Shown here in pieces: positions 48,845 to 59,552 of a stretch of 64,000 nt of DNA (position 1 is its first letter; each line of letters starts with the position of its first letter). Under the pieces are notes generated by a model. The model made no database searches and was not told where the DNA came from. It saw only the letters and a list, made by a program, of their open reading frames with translations. This stretch comes from Lophius americanus (Eukaryota > Chordata > Actinopteri > Lophiiformes > Lophiidae): contig JBBDHG010000061.1 of assembly GCA_037951165.1 (NCBI GenBank), positions 7,054,001 through 7,118,000 on the forward strand, given 5' to 3'. The position numbers and the translations under genes are program-made.

Positions 48845-50189
48845 GATGAGTTTGCCTCTCTGTCCGTCTGTCTCATCTATCCACCCTCCTTGGACTATTG
48901 GAGTCTTTATCTGCTTGGTTGACTTTATAACTGTAACACTTGTTTAATTTCCTCACCTGCTTAATTGAAATTCACATCTCTTTCTCCTCATGTGTTTTGC
49001 CAATGTGCGCGTCCCTTTGTGTGTTTATGTGGGTGGATATTAGCGGAGATGTATTTTCATTCTAAAAGTGGCAAGTGATGGACAGGATCTCACAGACAAT
49101 CCCCCCCCCCTCACCTCCCCTCAATCTTTTTGTCTGCTGCACCTGTCTTTTAGATACCTTTCAACCTTGTCTCCTTTCTTTTGCTCTCTCTATTCCCAAG
49201 TCCCTCTTTTTCCCTGGATTGCTTCAGCTTGATAAATCTGATGCTAAATTTAGAGACATATTTCTCAAAGACATCAGGGCTAGAAAGAGAGAGGACTGCA
49301 GACAAAATGGCCCCTCTAATCCATGTTTATCATCTTTTATTTATCTCCTTTGAAAAACGTGAGACCGTCACGGAAATTCCCCTCTCTCTTTTGTCTCTGT
49401 TGCTTTTCTCCTCAAATTAAATGTCAGTGACCGCATTCTGGTCCCAGAAGGCCACATTTAAAGTGACAGCATATTCAAATTACATCATCCAGCTCAGTGG
49501 GGTTGTGCTTCATAAAATTAGGTCCTTGTTGAGGTTCTAATAGAATATCTGTGCCATTTGAATTACAGCTTCAATCGTTCTGTCACCCAGTGTGGCCTTC
49601 TGCACACTCCCCCTGTTTCCCAAATTCTTTGTTAGATCTAATATTGTTTCATTACAATATGGCACCAACTGTCAGATATTATGTGTCTGCCCCGGAGTGG
49701 TTTCATTTGCACGTTACAAGCTTGACTCATCTCACTTTTGTGAAAAGACATATTTGCCACTGGCCAACACATTAGTAAAAAAATTGCAATAAAGTACCTG
49801 AATATAGACATGGACACATTAAAAAGCTGTGCGATATTTGAAGCAATGTTACATTTTAGGACACATTAATGGTTTAATGTATTACAAAGTACATTTAAAT
49901 TTTTAGTTTCCTGATGGTTCATGATCCAATGAATTTACTGCAAATAATACTGAGTCTTCCCCAGTCCAATGGTATTTGCATTCTGCTCTTTTTGTGCACA
50001 AGATTCGCAAGCGTCCTTTCAATGAATGAGTGTTGCTGCTACAACCCCTGTAGTCAATGCTGGAACGAAGTTGTGATGAATTTTATGATTAATTTTCAAC
50101 ACTTTCCGAGTGGAGATTTTCAAAATCCTTTTTGCATTTGAGGTAAGGTGAGCTTTAAAGATGGTTATCCTGTCTGGAGCATATCTGTC

Positions 50190-50370
50190 CTATATTTGTC
50201 CCACAGTGGGGAAATTTCAGTGCGACAGTAGCAAAAGGCAAGATGTCGTACAAAATATTAAGAATACAATAGAAAAAGCCATTTTGACCACAATAATAAA
50301 TAAACAGTACAGTATTGCACACTATTTACAATTGTCATACAAAGTAGCAAATATTTCACATGTGAAAACA
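50190..50370. repeat. Fish interspersed repeat fragment
   Basis: The segment TTTGTCCCACAGTGGGGAAA, followed by a GACAGTAGCAAAAGG-type motif, an AATAAATAAACAGTAC stretch, and CACACTATTTACAATTG, matches the usual layout of a widespread fish retroelement 3' end. It is degenerate and I cannot name the family with certainty. Confidence 0.5.
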
Positions 50371-51169
50371 CTCAAAGGCTACAATGTAGCTCCACCAAAC
50401 TTTAAACATACATTAATCGTGATATTTAATTTCATTTGGTTTTCATCTAATTTTGTTATTTAACATTTCCGATGAAATATGGCTCTCAATATTGTTCATC
50501 TTCCTCATAGCAATTATCATATTATTTTTCAATAATACGCTATTCCAGATCGCAAAAAAAAAAAATCGGGCTATGTCACATAATGATGCTTTTGTTTTTA
50601 GATTGTTTGGGGTGACGTTTCATCTTCAAATGACTCTCGTTTAAATGATACCCAGCTTTAACCAGTGAGACAATTTTTATATAAACACCATAGCACAAGA
50701 ATGACTACCATATACGATATACCAAAGTTACAAATGAGAAAATCAATAATATATATAGTTTCTTTATTTAAAATATGTGAAATAATATTCACAGTGTCTG
50801 TAGGAGAGAGGGTGGAGAGGAAGTTTGTTGTATTTTTCATTGCATTTGTTCAGGATTGAACAAACATTGAGTTTATAAATGAAAGTGTCCCAGCAACTCC
50901 ATATACCAACTTAATGTAGACATTTGTCTTGTTCCCATAACTGCAGATGAATAGAAATTCAGACATGAGACTGCAATCTCTCTCAATTTAAGTCAGCTAT
51001 TGCATATTTATTGAGAATGGAAGTATGAAACAGTAGAGCTGAACTTCTTATGGCAAGTTACATTATACATAAAACACTGTCCCCTGTGACAGTTGCTTAA
51101 GTGCCTTAATAGTTTTAACTTAATAATTTCAAGTGCTGTGAAGAGTGCAGCACTTGCAATGTTGTGAAA

Positions 51170-51677
51170 TACAAAGATCTGCCATAACATTAAAACCACC
51201 TGCCTAATGTTGGGTAGGTCCCCCTTCTACTGCCATAACAGCTCTGAGATTCACTCTGTGTTCTATCACAAGTACCATTAACTTTTCAGCCATTTGTCAT
51301 CTATGGCTGTGGGATTGGACAGCCTTCGCTCCCTATGCACATCAATGAGCCTAGAGCACCCATGACCCCGTCAGGGGCCCAGCAGTTTGTTAAATCTAAA
51401 CATTCCTATAATCATGTTTGGTGGGTACAAACCACTGAAGACTGGGAACACCCAACAAGACCTACAGCTTTATAAACGCTCTGACTCAGCCATCTAGCCC
51501 TCATACTTTGATCCGAGTCAAAGTCCCTCAGATCCTTGAGGTTTCCTCAAACACATCAGCGTCAGGGACTTGCCGGCTACCATATCCCACCCACCGAAAG
51601 ATGCCATTGTTGCGAGATAATTGAAGTTATTCTGACTTGAATTGTCAGTGGTTTTAATGTTATGACAGATCAGGGTA
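51170..51677 (-). mobile_element. Tc1-like transposon remnant, copy E (internally deleted)
   Basis: The left end GCCATAACATTAAAACCACC and right end GTCAGTGGTTTTAATGTTAT are the inverted termini of a common fish Tc1-like transposon. Between them, on the minus strand, are recognisable stretches of transposase N-terminal coding sequence: the reverse complements include CAGCCTTCGCTCCC...CATCAATGAGCCT, GGGAACACCCAACAAGA, and a CTCTGACTCAGCCATCTAGCC-like part. Full elements are about 1.6 kb, so most of the transposase (including the DDE catalytic core) is deleted. Point changes rule out activity. Confidence 0.85.
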
Positions 51678-52365
51678 TGTCTTCCTCTAGATGTATTGGT
51701 GTGAGTTTTTTCAAAGCTCATGTTTGCACTAAAATTGTTGGTAATCAGAGCACAGTTTTTGTGCCTTGTTCTGTACAGAATACTGATGGATTGATTTTCT
51801 GAACAACACACACATTCCTCATTGTGATGTCTCAAGAAGCAAGGTCTGAACTGAAGACCAGCTCATCTGTCTCCTTCTCACTCATTGTTGTTGCTTTTAT
51901 AACTTTCTTATCTGCTTGTTGCCAGTAATACTTCTCCTTTATCCCATCCTCTATAGCCTGTGTTTGCCCTTGTTTATGTTGATGATGGAGGGTGGAATAT
52001 TTCCTCCCCAAACAGTAAACTGGCATCTAGCAGTGGCCCTCGTCTACAATGTACTGTACATTCTCAGAGCACGAGGGTAATTACTATTTGGATTAGCAAT
52101 GCAATTGTGAGATTCTGAAACATTTAATGTCAGTCTCTGAGAATATAACAGTCTCTCCCGATTACAGTCTAATTTAGCTTATTATCAGCGGTTTACAACC
52201 TCTGTTCTCAACATAATTTTTTTTGCATTGATTCATATGTCTACTAGGATGTAGGGAAAACTTTTCACTGAATTTTTTATTACAAAGATTAGCAAATTTT
52301 CCAAACCAGTCTCTATTTCAGCTGTTTGACAGGATTTTTCAGACAGAGCCTCACTGTGACTGTTT

Positions 52366-52590
52366 GCGTGGGTTCCCTCCCGATGATGCTGCTTCCTTCC
52401 CATCCAAAGACATGGAATATAGCTGAATTGGTGAATCTAAATTGCCCACGGATGTGAATGTAAGTGTAAATGGTTGAGTAGTTTTTTGGTTTCTATGAGT
52501 CCATTCTGAGATGAAATGACGACTTGTCCAGGCAGTAACCTGCCTTTCAACCGCTGGGACGGGTCCAGCCTGCTACTCTGCATGTCATAG
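52366..52590 (+). repeat. SINE-like element, copy D (body)
   Basis: Body segments GCGTGGGTTCCCTCCCGATG, CCATCCAAAGACATGGAATA, TGGTGAATCTAAATTGCCC and ACTTGTCCAGGCAGTAACCT follow the order of the family at 11357-11668. The tRNA-like head and the GATG tail are absent. It directly precedes the TIR element copy at 52608. Confidence 0.75.
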
Positions 52591-52607
52591 GCGGTTACAT
52601 AAAATTT

Positions 52608-52768
52608 AAGGCTTTCCAAAAGGATTTTGACTACCTACTTGCAAAGGAATGAAATCTAATTTGGAAAGGTTCTTTCCATTCGGAAAAGGGTTTATATGGA
52701 GCATTCTCTTTCCGATTAGACGTCTTTTCCGGATGTAATCGGAATTAGGTCGTCCATGTAAACCCACC
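52608..52768 (+). mobile_element. TIR element family, copy 3 (right part)
   Basis: It matches the right-hand 160 bases of the copy at 44393-44972 (AAGGCTTTCC, TTTTGACTACCTACTTGCAA, TTCTTTCCATTCGGAAA, TTCCGATTAGACGTCTTTTC). It ends in the right terminus, TCCATGTAAACCCACC, followed by TA. The left three-quarters is missing, perhaps removed or displaced by the adjacent SINE-like sequence. Confidence 0.8.
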
Positions 52769-53394
52769 TAGTGACTATAGCTGTCATCAAGGTAAACAAG
52801 GAATATAAATATGAAACAAACTTTGCATGTACTTTCTTTTGTACATAGAGTTATTTTATATATGTTCTTTCATAGTGTCGATTTCTCCAGTATTGCTTTA
52901 CATACAGTAGTGTTTCACATTGTAATATAACCATACTACGTCTATATGAATCAAAATTCTGATAAAAAAACATTCATTAGGCATTTCCCGCAGTATGCAG
53001 CTCAGGTGCTTGTCAGTTCAAGAAAAGAGAATATCCCAGTGAAAAAAGGACTGCAGCGCACTTACTGAGTCGCAGCCTTTAATTGTGCAAACAGACTGAT
53101 GAATGTTAGAGGAAAAAAGGCTCTGAGTGATTCTGAGTGGCCACTAGTAAACAAAAAGTGCTCCAGTTTGCTTTGTCTTGGATATTATCCCACAGTTGAC
53201 TTTATTTTCATTATTTCAGTCACACGTGTGCTTTTGGATTAGTATTTTGTCTTGGAGTCCATCAGCAGTCAACATAGAAAGGGAATTAAAGTCTCAAGTA
53301 TTTGCAAGGAAACAAATCTTGATGTTGCAATTTTTTTCCAATGATTCTGAATCTTTTTTCTTAGCTTAAATTGAGATCTAATTCAAGCATTTTC

Positions 53395-53795
53395 TTACAA
53401 CATATTGATGACACCTGTCCATGGGTATGGTGAAGTATGTAGCATTGAACATTATTCTGCGAAATCAATGTAATGGAAGCAGGAAATACGGGCAAAAAAT
53501 TAGGATCTGAGCATTTTGACAACGGTCGAACTGTAATTGTGATAGCTAGGCGACAGATCTGCAGGTCTTGTTGGATGTTCCACACACTGCAAAAGACGCG
53601 GAAAGCTCCGAATGAAAAGGTTGTAAGTACATACTAAAGTGGCCAAACGGAGGATATCTAGTGAACTGGCAAAGAGGGTCAAGGGGGCCCAAACGTCATT
53701 AGTGTGGAGAAAAACTTTGAACAATTAATTCTGGTTTTGATAGAATGGTGTCAGGCAAATAAAATGAGGCAGATGGTTTTAATATTATTAAGTTC
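53395..53795 (+). mobile_element. Tc1-like transposon remnant, copy F
   Basis: The string of segments TTACAACATATTGATGACAC, GGAAGCAGGAAATACGGGCA, AGGATCTGAGCATTTTGACA, ATTGTGATAGCTAGGCGACA and GCAGGTCTTGTTGGATGTTC follows the 5' region and transposase start of the same fish Tc1-like family as copy E. It then runs through TAAAGTGGCC..., GGCAAAGAGGGTCA and ATAGAATGGTGTCAGGCAAAT. Multiple indels; no intact frame and no clear terminal repeats. Confidence 0.75.
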
Positions 53796-54489
53796 GGTGT
53801 AAAGTGAGGATCTAAAAAATATATATATAAGCAAATGTGCAAATATTTGCTCATTTTCATGAGCGGAGAATTCCACATTCCAGATGGCACTAATACCCAT
53901 TATATCAAAAAGCAATAACATTTTTACATTGCTTGAAACTCAGCCGCGTACTTGGTGTCTGACATTTCCCAGTCTTTGAGCGATGAGCTCGCCACTGGCT
54001 CCTCCAGTTGGCTTGAAAACTAGAAATCCCGAACCTGAAAAGAGGTGTGCTGTGGGTGACTGTATTGTACAACAGGTTTGTTAACACTAGGACTCTGAAA
54101 CATCATCACCACCACTGATTACATTGAATATGTAAATTCAGACTGGGTGCATGATTTTAGTGCCACCCTTGTTTCATTTTAAAATGGGATGGAGTGTTGT
54201 TGTGTTTGATTTGCATTATTACCATCCTGTCTACCACTAATTAAACATAGATAATCATATATCACAGCCTTGTATTTCATATTCTTTGCAATCATGCAGC
54301 CCAAACTCACACACTGCAAAAGATGTGGGCAGCTCCAAATGGGAAATAAAATGGTGGTTATTTTGTACTTAAAATGAGATCAGTATATACAACTTTGAAT
54401 TTTTTAAGCCTTAATGTAAAAAAGGTTCCTTAAAATGAATAACCAAAAATGTTTTTATAAATATTTATATACATATATATCTAATATAT

Positions 54490-54527
54490 ATCCCGATGAG
54501 ATATATATATATATATCTCATCGGGAT
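54490..54527. repeat. 38-bp perfect palindrome
   Basis: ATCCCGATGAGATATATAT at 54490-54508 is followed with no spacer by its exact reverse complement. The centre is (AT)n and the arms carry CCCGATGAG. It lies in an AT-rich tract immediately left of an L2-like LINE fragment. Confidence 0.9.
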
Positions 54528-54569
54528 CCCTGATAAAAGTCTTCAAAGACTACAGTATGTTTAAAACAG

Positions 54570-55100
54570 TTTTGCAAGGATCCTGATGAGAGTTCGTAAA
54601 CACGAACACATCACCCTCTTCATTCCCTTCATTGGCTTCCCATCTCCACCAGGATTGATTATAAGATCTCTCTCCTCACTCACCAGTGCATCCATGGTAA
54701 CGCACCCCCCTACCTAAAAGAACTACTCACCCAACTGACCTCAACACGATCCCTCCATTCTACCCACTCATACCGCCTCCTCCTTCCCCGGACTAAGCTC
54801 AGCACCATGGGTGATCGGGCCTTTTTGTTCTGCTGCCCCTCCTCTGTGGAATGCCCTCCCTGACCATCTGAGGGCTCCACAGACGACTGACACATTTAAA
54901 AAAGGACTTAAAACTTTCCTTTTTAGCAGAACCTATAACTTTAATTAATATTGCTGCTTTTTGGTCAGGTTTTTATATAGTTATTATTTTATTTGTTATT
55001 GATGCTTTTATCTGCTTTTACTTTGTAGCACTTTGAGATTTGATCCAAATGTAAAGTGCATTATAAATTAAATGTATTATTATTTATTAGTATTATTATA
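54570..55100 (+). mobile_element. L2/Rex1-like LINE 3' end
   Basis: In broken frames the plus strand gives the LINE C-terminal segments: a HIT(P)..LHWLP-like start, IDYKI-like, SLTHQCIHG-like, then PPLWNALPDHLRAPQTTDTF and KKGLKTFLF. These are typical of the last part of fish L2/Rex1-type ORF2. The 3' UTR ends GCACTTTGAGATTTGATCC, then AAATGTAAAGTGCATTATAA and a (TAT)n-rich tail. It is 5'-truncated and has several frameshifts. Confidence 0.8.
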
Positions 55101-58100
55101 TATGTATGTATCTTTTTTTTTTATTATTCGGATTTTATCTAAGTGAAAAAGGGAAATCTTTCATTCAAACAACCTCAAATAGCTGATAAATTTAACTCAT
55201 CCTCTACATTCATGCAGTCAGCAGACACTCTATTACAGATAGCAGACTTTGATTTTGATTATTTTCCACTAATAAAAACAGCTAAATAACTACAGATCAT
55301 TAATTTCACTGGGTTAAAAGATCTTAGTACATGGACCTTCCAGTGTACATAAAAAACAAAAAAACTGCTTTCTACTTGGTGTTATCAGACAACCATTGAA
55401 GGTTAACGTTTCAAAATTCATTCCTATATTTTCTGTGAATCCTCCTGATTGATAGTGTCTTTTTGATTTGCCACGCTCAACGATGATGTCATGATCTCAA
55501 ACATTTATGACTGTGTGTGTCCTTTCAAAGGACAGAAAAATGTTGCTCTGAAAAATTGCTGTTCTATTTCAGGAACTATTTTCCTACCACTGTGTCTCCT
55601 ACTATGAAAAAAATACGTAATAAAATGTAACTTTATTTGAACTCAACCTAACAATCTTACTAACAACAAAAATTCAGAACATGTTTGCTTTCATGGTTTG
55701 CACATTATTCTCAGGGATAATTTATTTCTGTAGATTGTCTCTGCCAGCTCTTTTGTTTACATAATGGCACGTTCCTTGAACAAAACTGGTTTGTGCTACA
55801 TTTAGAGTGTTATATAGATCACAATGACCATAAAGAAGCTGCTGCTCAGAATACTTATATAAACGGTTATGTAGTGTCAGATGGTTTGATGTACGATAAG
55901 AAAAAAAACACAAGACATAATTAAAGTGGTTCTGATTAAACAATTGTGTGAGCCTAACTTGCATCATGTTTAGTCAGGATGCGACCCATTTGAAACCTCC
56001 AAAGGATCTTTCTTACATACCGTGAAGCAACAGGCAGCTGGTCAAAAAAGTGGTTCTGATACGTGTTAAATTTCTGAAAATAAGACCTGATGGAAATCCT
56101 CCGAGAACGATCCCTGTGACCTAAATTTAAACCTTGCCCCTTTATGGACAAATATTTTCACCTTTTTTGTCTTAGCCTGAATCTTGTATTCTCTTTGCGC
56201 ATTAGTCTACGTACAATCAGTAATAATACTGAGGAAGGGCTTTACTTTTTACTTTCTCTGAAAGATTCCATGTGTATTCATACAGGAATAACACGGTGGA
56301 CTGCAATAAACAGCACCTTTGGCCTGCACAATGGACAAAAGGACAGGAAGTTTGTTATTTCTCCCTGACTCAATAAGAGGCATGCAGCTGAGAAAGCAGG
56401 GACAGTAGATTTCTTTTTAGGCTTCAGGGTGGGGTCTAGGAGCCTCAAGGATGAAACAGGGAGTGAATGGGGGTAAGTAAATGCCAGCACCCTGCCGTGC
56501 CACCGGCAGGAAGGCCTTTTGACTCGGTTGCCATGTTACAAGCTTTTGGTCACAGGTATCCTCTCCGTCAGGCTCCCAGATGGAGTGGGATTCTTGTGAT
56601 ATAAGAAGGAGCAAAAAAAAGGGTCACGGGTCTTTTACCACAGCTTTGAGGGTGTGGTGGAGTGGAAGGAAGAGGTCTGTCCTTTTAGACGGCAGGTGGT
56701 GGTCAGAGCTGGGGCCTTCTACCTGTGTCTGCATTTTGTGCCGTAGTGACAACAAGGTTGAAGTCACTGGAACCACAAACAACCCTCTACCCACAATGCT
56801 TTTTCTGCAGGGACCAAATGTATCAGCGTTATATTGTCATGTACACTTTTTTGAGAAGTGGATTTTTATCAGTTTAATGATAACTTTGATAAAGAAGCCT
56901 GATGTGTGCATGGACCGACACACATCCAGAAGTCTTGGCTTGACTTCCTGGACAGTGTGAGGGCGCCCACAAGTAGTTCTTATCGGATTTGTGAAGGCAC
57001 AGGTGGAAATGGTGAGAGAGATGGAAGAGGGCAGGGTGGACTGGGTGGGTGTGGTATGCATTCAAAACAATGAGTTTCCTTTTATAGGAGCGGGGAAACA
57101 AATATCTAATACCTAGCTTATTGAAAATGGATTTCGCCATTTTGTGTGATATTAAACTTTATTCACACCTGCCTTTTTTCAGCACTGAGACAGATATTTT
57201 TTTATGGGACAGACTCATAATGTGCTGTTTTAATGTATCGACCTGTAAAAACCAAATGTCAAGCGACAAGGGAAACAGTTGCATGTTAATAATGTTTAAG
57301 CAGCAAATGGTTTATTTACTCTTGTGTTAGTGTCTGATATTAGAGCAAATGTTGTAGCTGAATATTAATTTGAACAAATACACCATTTGCCATCATTCAC
57401 CACACCCATAAAAAATGAGCACGCACACCTCCAACACTTACTGAAAACGATAAGAATATAGAGTTGCTACTGCTTCAAGGTGTGGGTCACTCCTAATCTA
57501 AGAGACCCCCTCGGTCTTCTCAGTGAATTTCACCATCCAATGAAAAAAAAGTTTGGGAATTTTTAATGTGGGCAATGAAGAAAGAGAGTCCCTGGGGTCA
57601 CACATCTGACTCCAATTCCACTCTTGTCAGGTTAGACAGAAAGCTCAGGGGCACACACAGCTACAGAAACCAAGACAGACAGAAAAGAAGCAAACAAAAA
57701 AGAAAAGAGACATGCCTCTCGGCAGTTTTCATCAAATGATTCCTCCCTCTCTCCAAACCCGAAACAGTTTCAAGCAAATAGTCTCATTGATAGTGTCACC
57801 GCAGATTAAGATATGCATCATTACAAAGCCTTCTCTCGTTTGTATGACAAAATAATTCAGAATATACTCTAAATACTCAGTGTGTTGCCCACTTTTCCAC
57901 AGCGTTAATAAAAAAAATGTTTTTTTCCATCCATCTGGAAAAAGAAAATGACACGCACAGCAGAGGATATGGAGCTATTCCTCTGGGGTCTAAATGGGTG
58001 AGTAACGTTGACCGCTGATAGCAGGGCTCTGATCCGTAACCTATTGTGGGTGCAAAATCAAAAGTGCGAGGCCTTTTCTTTGATAATTCAGCGGTAAATT

Positions 58101-58996
58101 TATTCCACCTCTCAGTTTATCATATTGTACATAGGTATCAATCTAAAGTTGCTGGCTAAGACTCAAGTGCAGGTAGTTTTAAATGGCCTGAGGTGAATAT
58201 TTTTCACACTGAATTATTGCTATATACTGTGATACAGAGTTTGTTGGTTTTTGGCCTACAATTTATTTATAGATGATAATGCACGCCTGAAAATGATTGC
58301 TTGGATTTTTTTTCTTACTGGTCTGATATTGCTCACAATGGGCTGCCCTCGTCATTGAGGGGCATACACATAAGGTAAGCACTTAGCGTTTTCACCTCAT
58401 ATTATCCATGGGACTAAACCGAGCTCTGAGAGTGTTTAGTGCAGTAGGAATTATTACTCTTGCTTTTCCGTTTTTTAATAGTGAGAGAGGATCACACAGG
58501 AAGAGTGAATGAGAACGAAGAAAAGGGTGAGAGGTAGTGTTGTTGCCAACCACGTGCTATATCTGGGCAGCCTACAGAGACAGGCAAGCTTTGTCTCTAG
58601 CGTCATTTGCAGCTTAAACAAACAGGTGTGATGCAAGAGCCTCCCAAACAAACATACAGCTGGTCTTCAAAGTGGAGACAGGAGAGTCTCCGAGCGAGCA
58701 AGTTAAGAAATAATGGGGGAGGCATGGACGGTCATGGGGAGAAAAGTTCATATGTAGACTGGAGTTTTTGTTGAAATTAAAGTTGACCTTTTTCATTGAA
58801 TTGAATTTAAGTTAGATCCTTAAACGTCTGAGATTATTTTGGGGTGGTAGTGCAATATATTCTTCATTTTCACAGTGTGTAAAATAAATTTCCCCTTTTT
58901 CCTCACCTCCACTGAAAATGTCTGTTTTCTGTCTATTTTCTCTCCCTCTGGTGCTGACAGCCTCTTACCTCTTCTACTTCTTCATCTGTCCCTCTC

Positions 58997-59033
58997 CCCC
59001 TCTCTCTTTCTCTCTTTCTCTCTCTATCTCTCT
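58997..59033. repeat. (TC)n-rich tract
   Basis: A pyrimidine tract of CTCTTT/TCTC units. Confidence 0.8.
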
Positions 59034-59410
59034 GTTGCATTCACACTTGAATCAGAAGTTGAGTGCTGGCTAAGTGAAGGGGTACACAGCGAGTCCGTTC
59101 TAGGCAGGCCTGAGTGGTGCTGCACTGCTTTTCTGCTTTTTTTCCCCTTAGAGCTCTGATTCAGCCCCCACTGATAGGGTCCCAGACATTACTCAGGCCC
59201 CCTGCTTGCCTGATGAGCAGCATTTCTAATCCCTGCAGTTATTAACCCTATGTGGCATTCACTCATTTTTGTGAATTTAATGATGCTCTTTGGATATCCT
59301 TTCCAGTTCACTTATCCTTAAAGCTTAAATTCAACTATTATTCTCATTGTTCTCCGTATGACCCAATCTTTCTCTTTCCATATCTGATGTTTTGTTAGAA
59401 AACAAGGAAA

Positions 59411-59488
59411 GTAACCTATCAGCCATAACATTATAACCACTGACAGGTGAAGTCAGAATCGAAATTTCATCGATTATCTTGTTACAAT
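59411..59488 (+). mobile_element. Tc1-like transposon, copy G, left part
   Basis: It contains ATCAGCCATAACATTATAAC, then CACTGACAGGTGAAGT and ATCGATTATCTTGTTACAAT. This is the left terminus and 5' untranslated part of the same Tc1-like family as copies E and F. The expected next segment (GGCACC...) does not follow here but at 62662; a LINE lies in between. Confidence 0.85.
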
Positions 59489-59504
59489 AAATCAATCAAT
59501 CAAT

Positions 59505-59539
<35 letters not shown>

Positions 59540-59552
59540 CCAATCAATCAAT
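59489..59552. repeat. (AATC)n tail of the LINE
   Basis: Tandem AATC units with a few AACC variants directly abut the LINE 3' end. Short tandem repeats at the 3' terminus are usual for L2-type LINEs, which supports this as the true end of the insertion. Confidence 0.9.
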
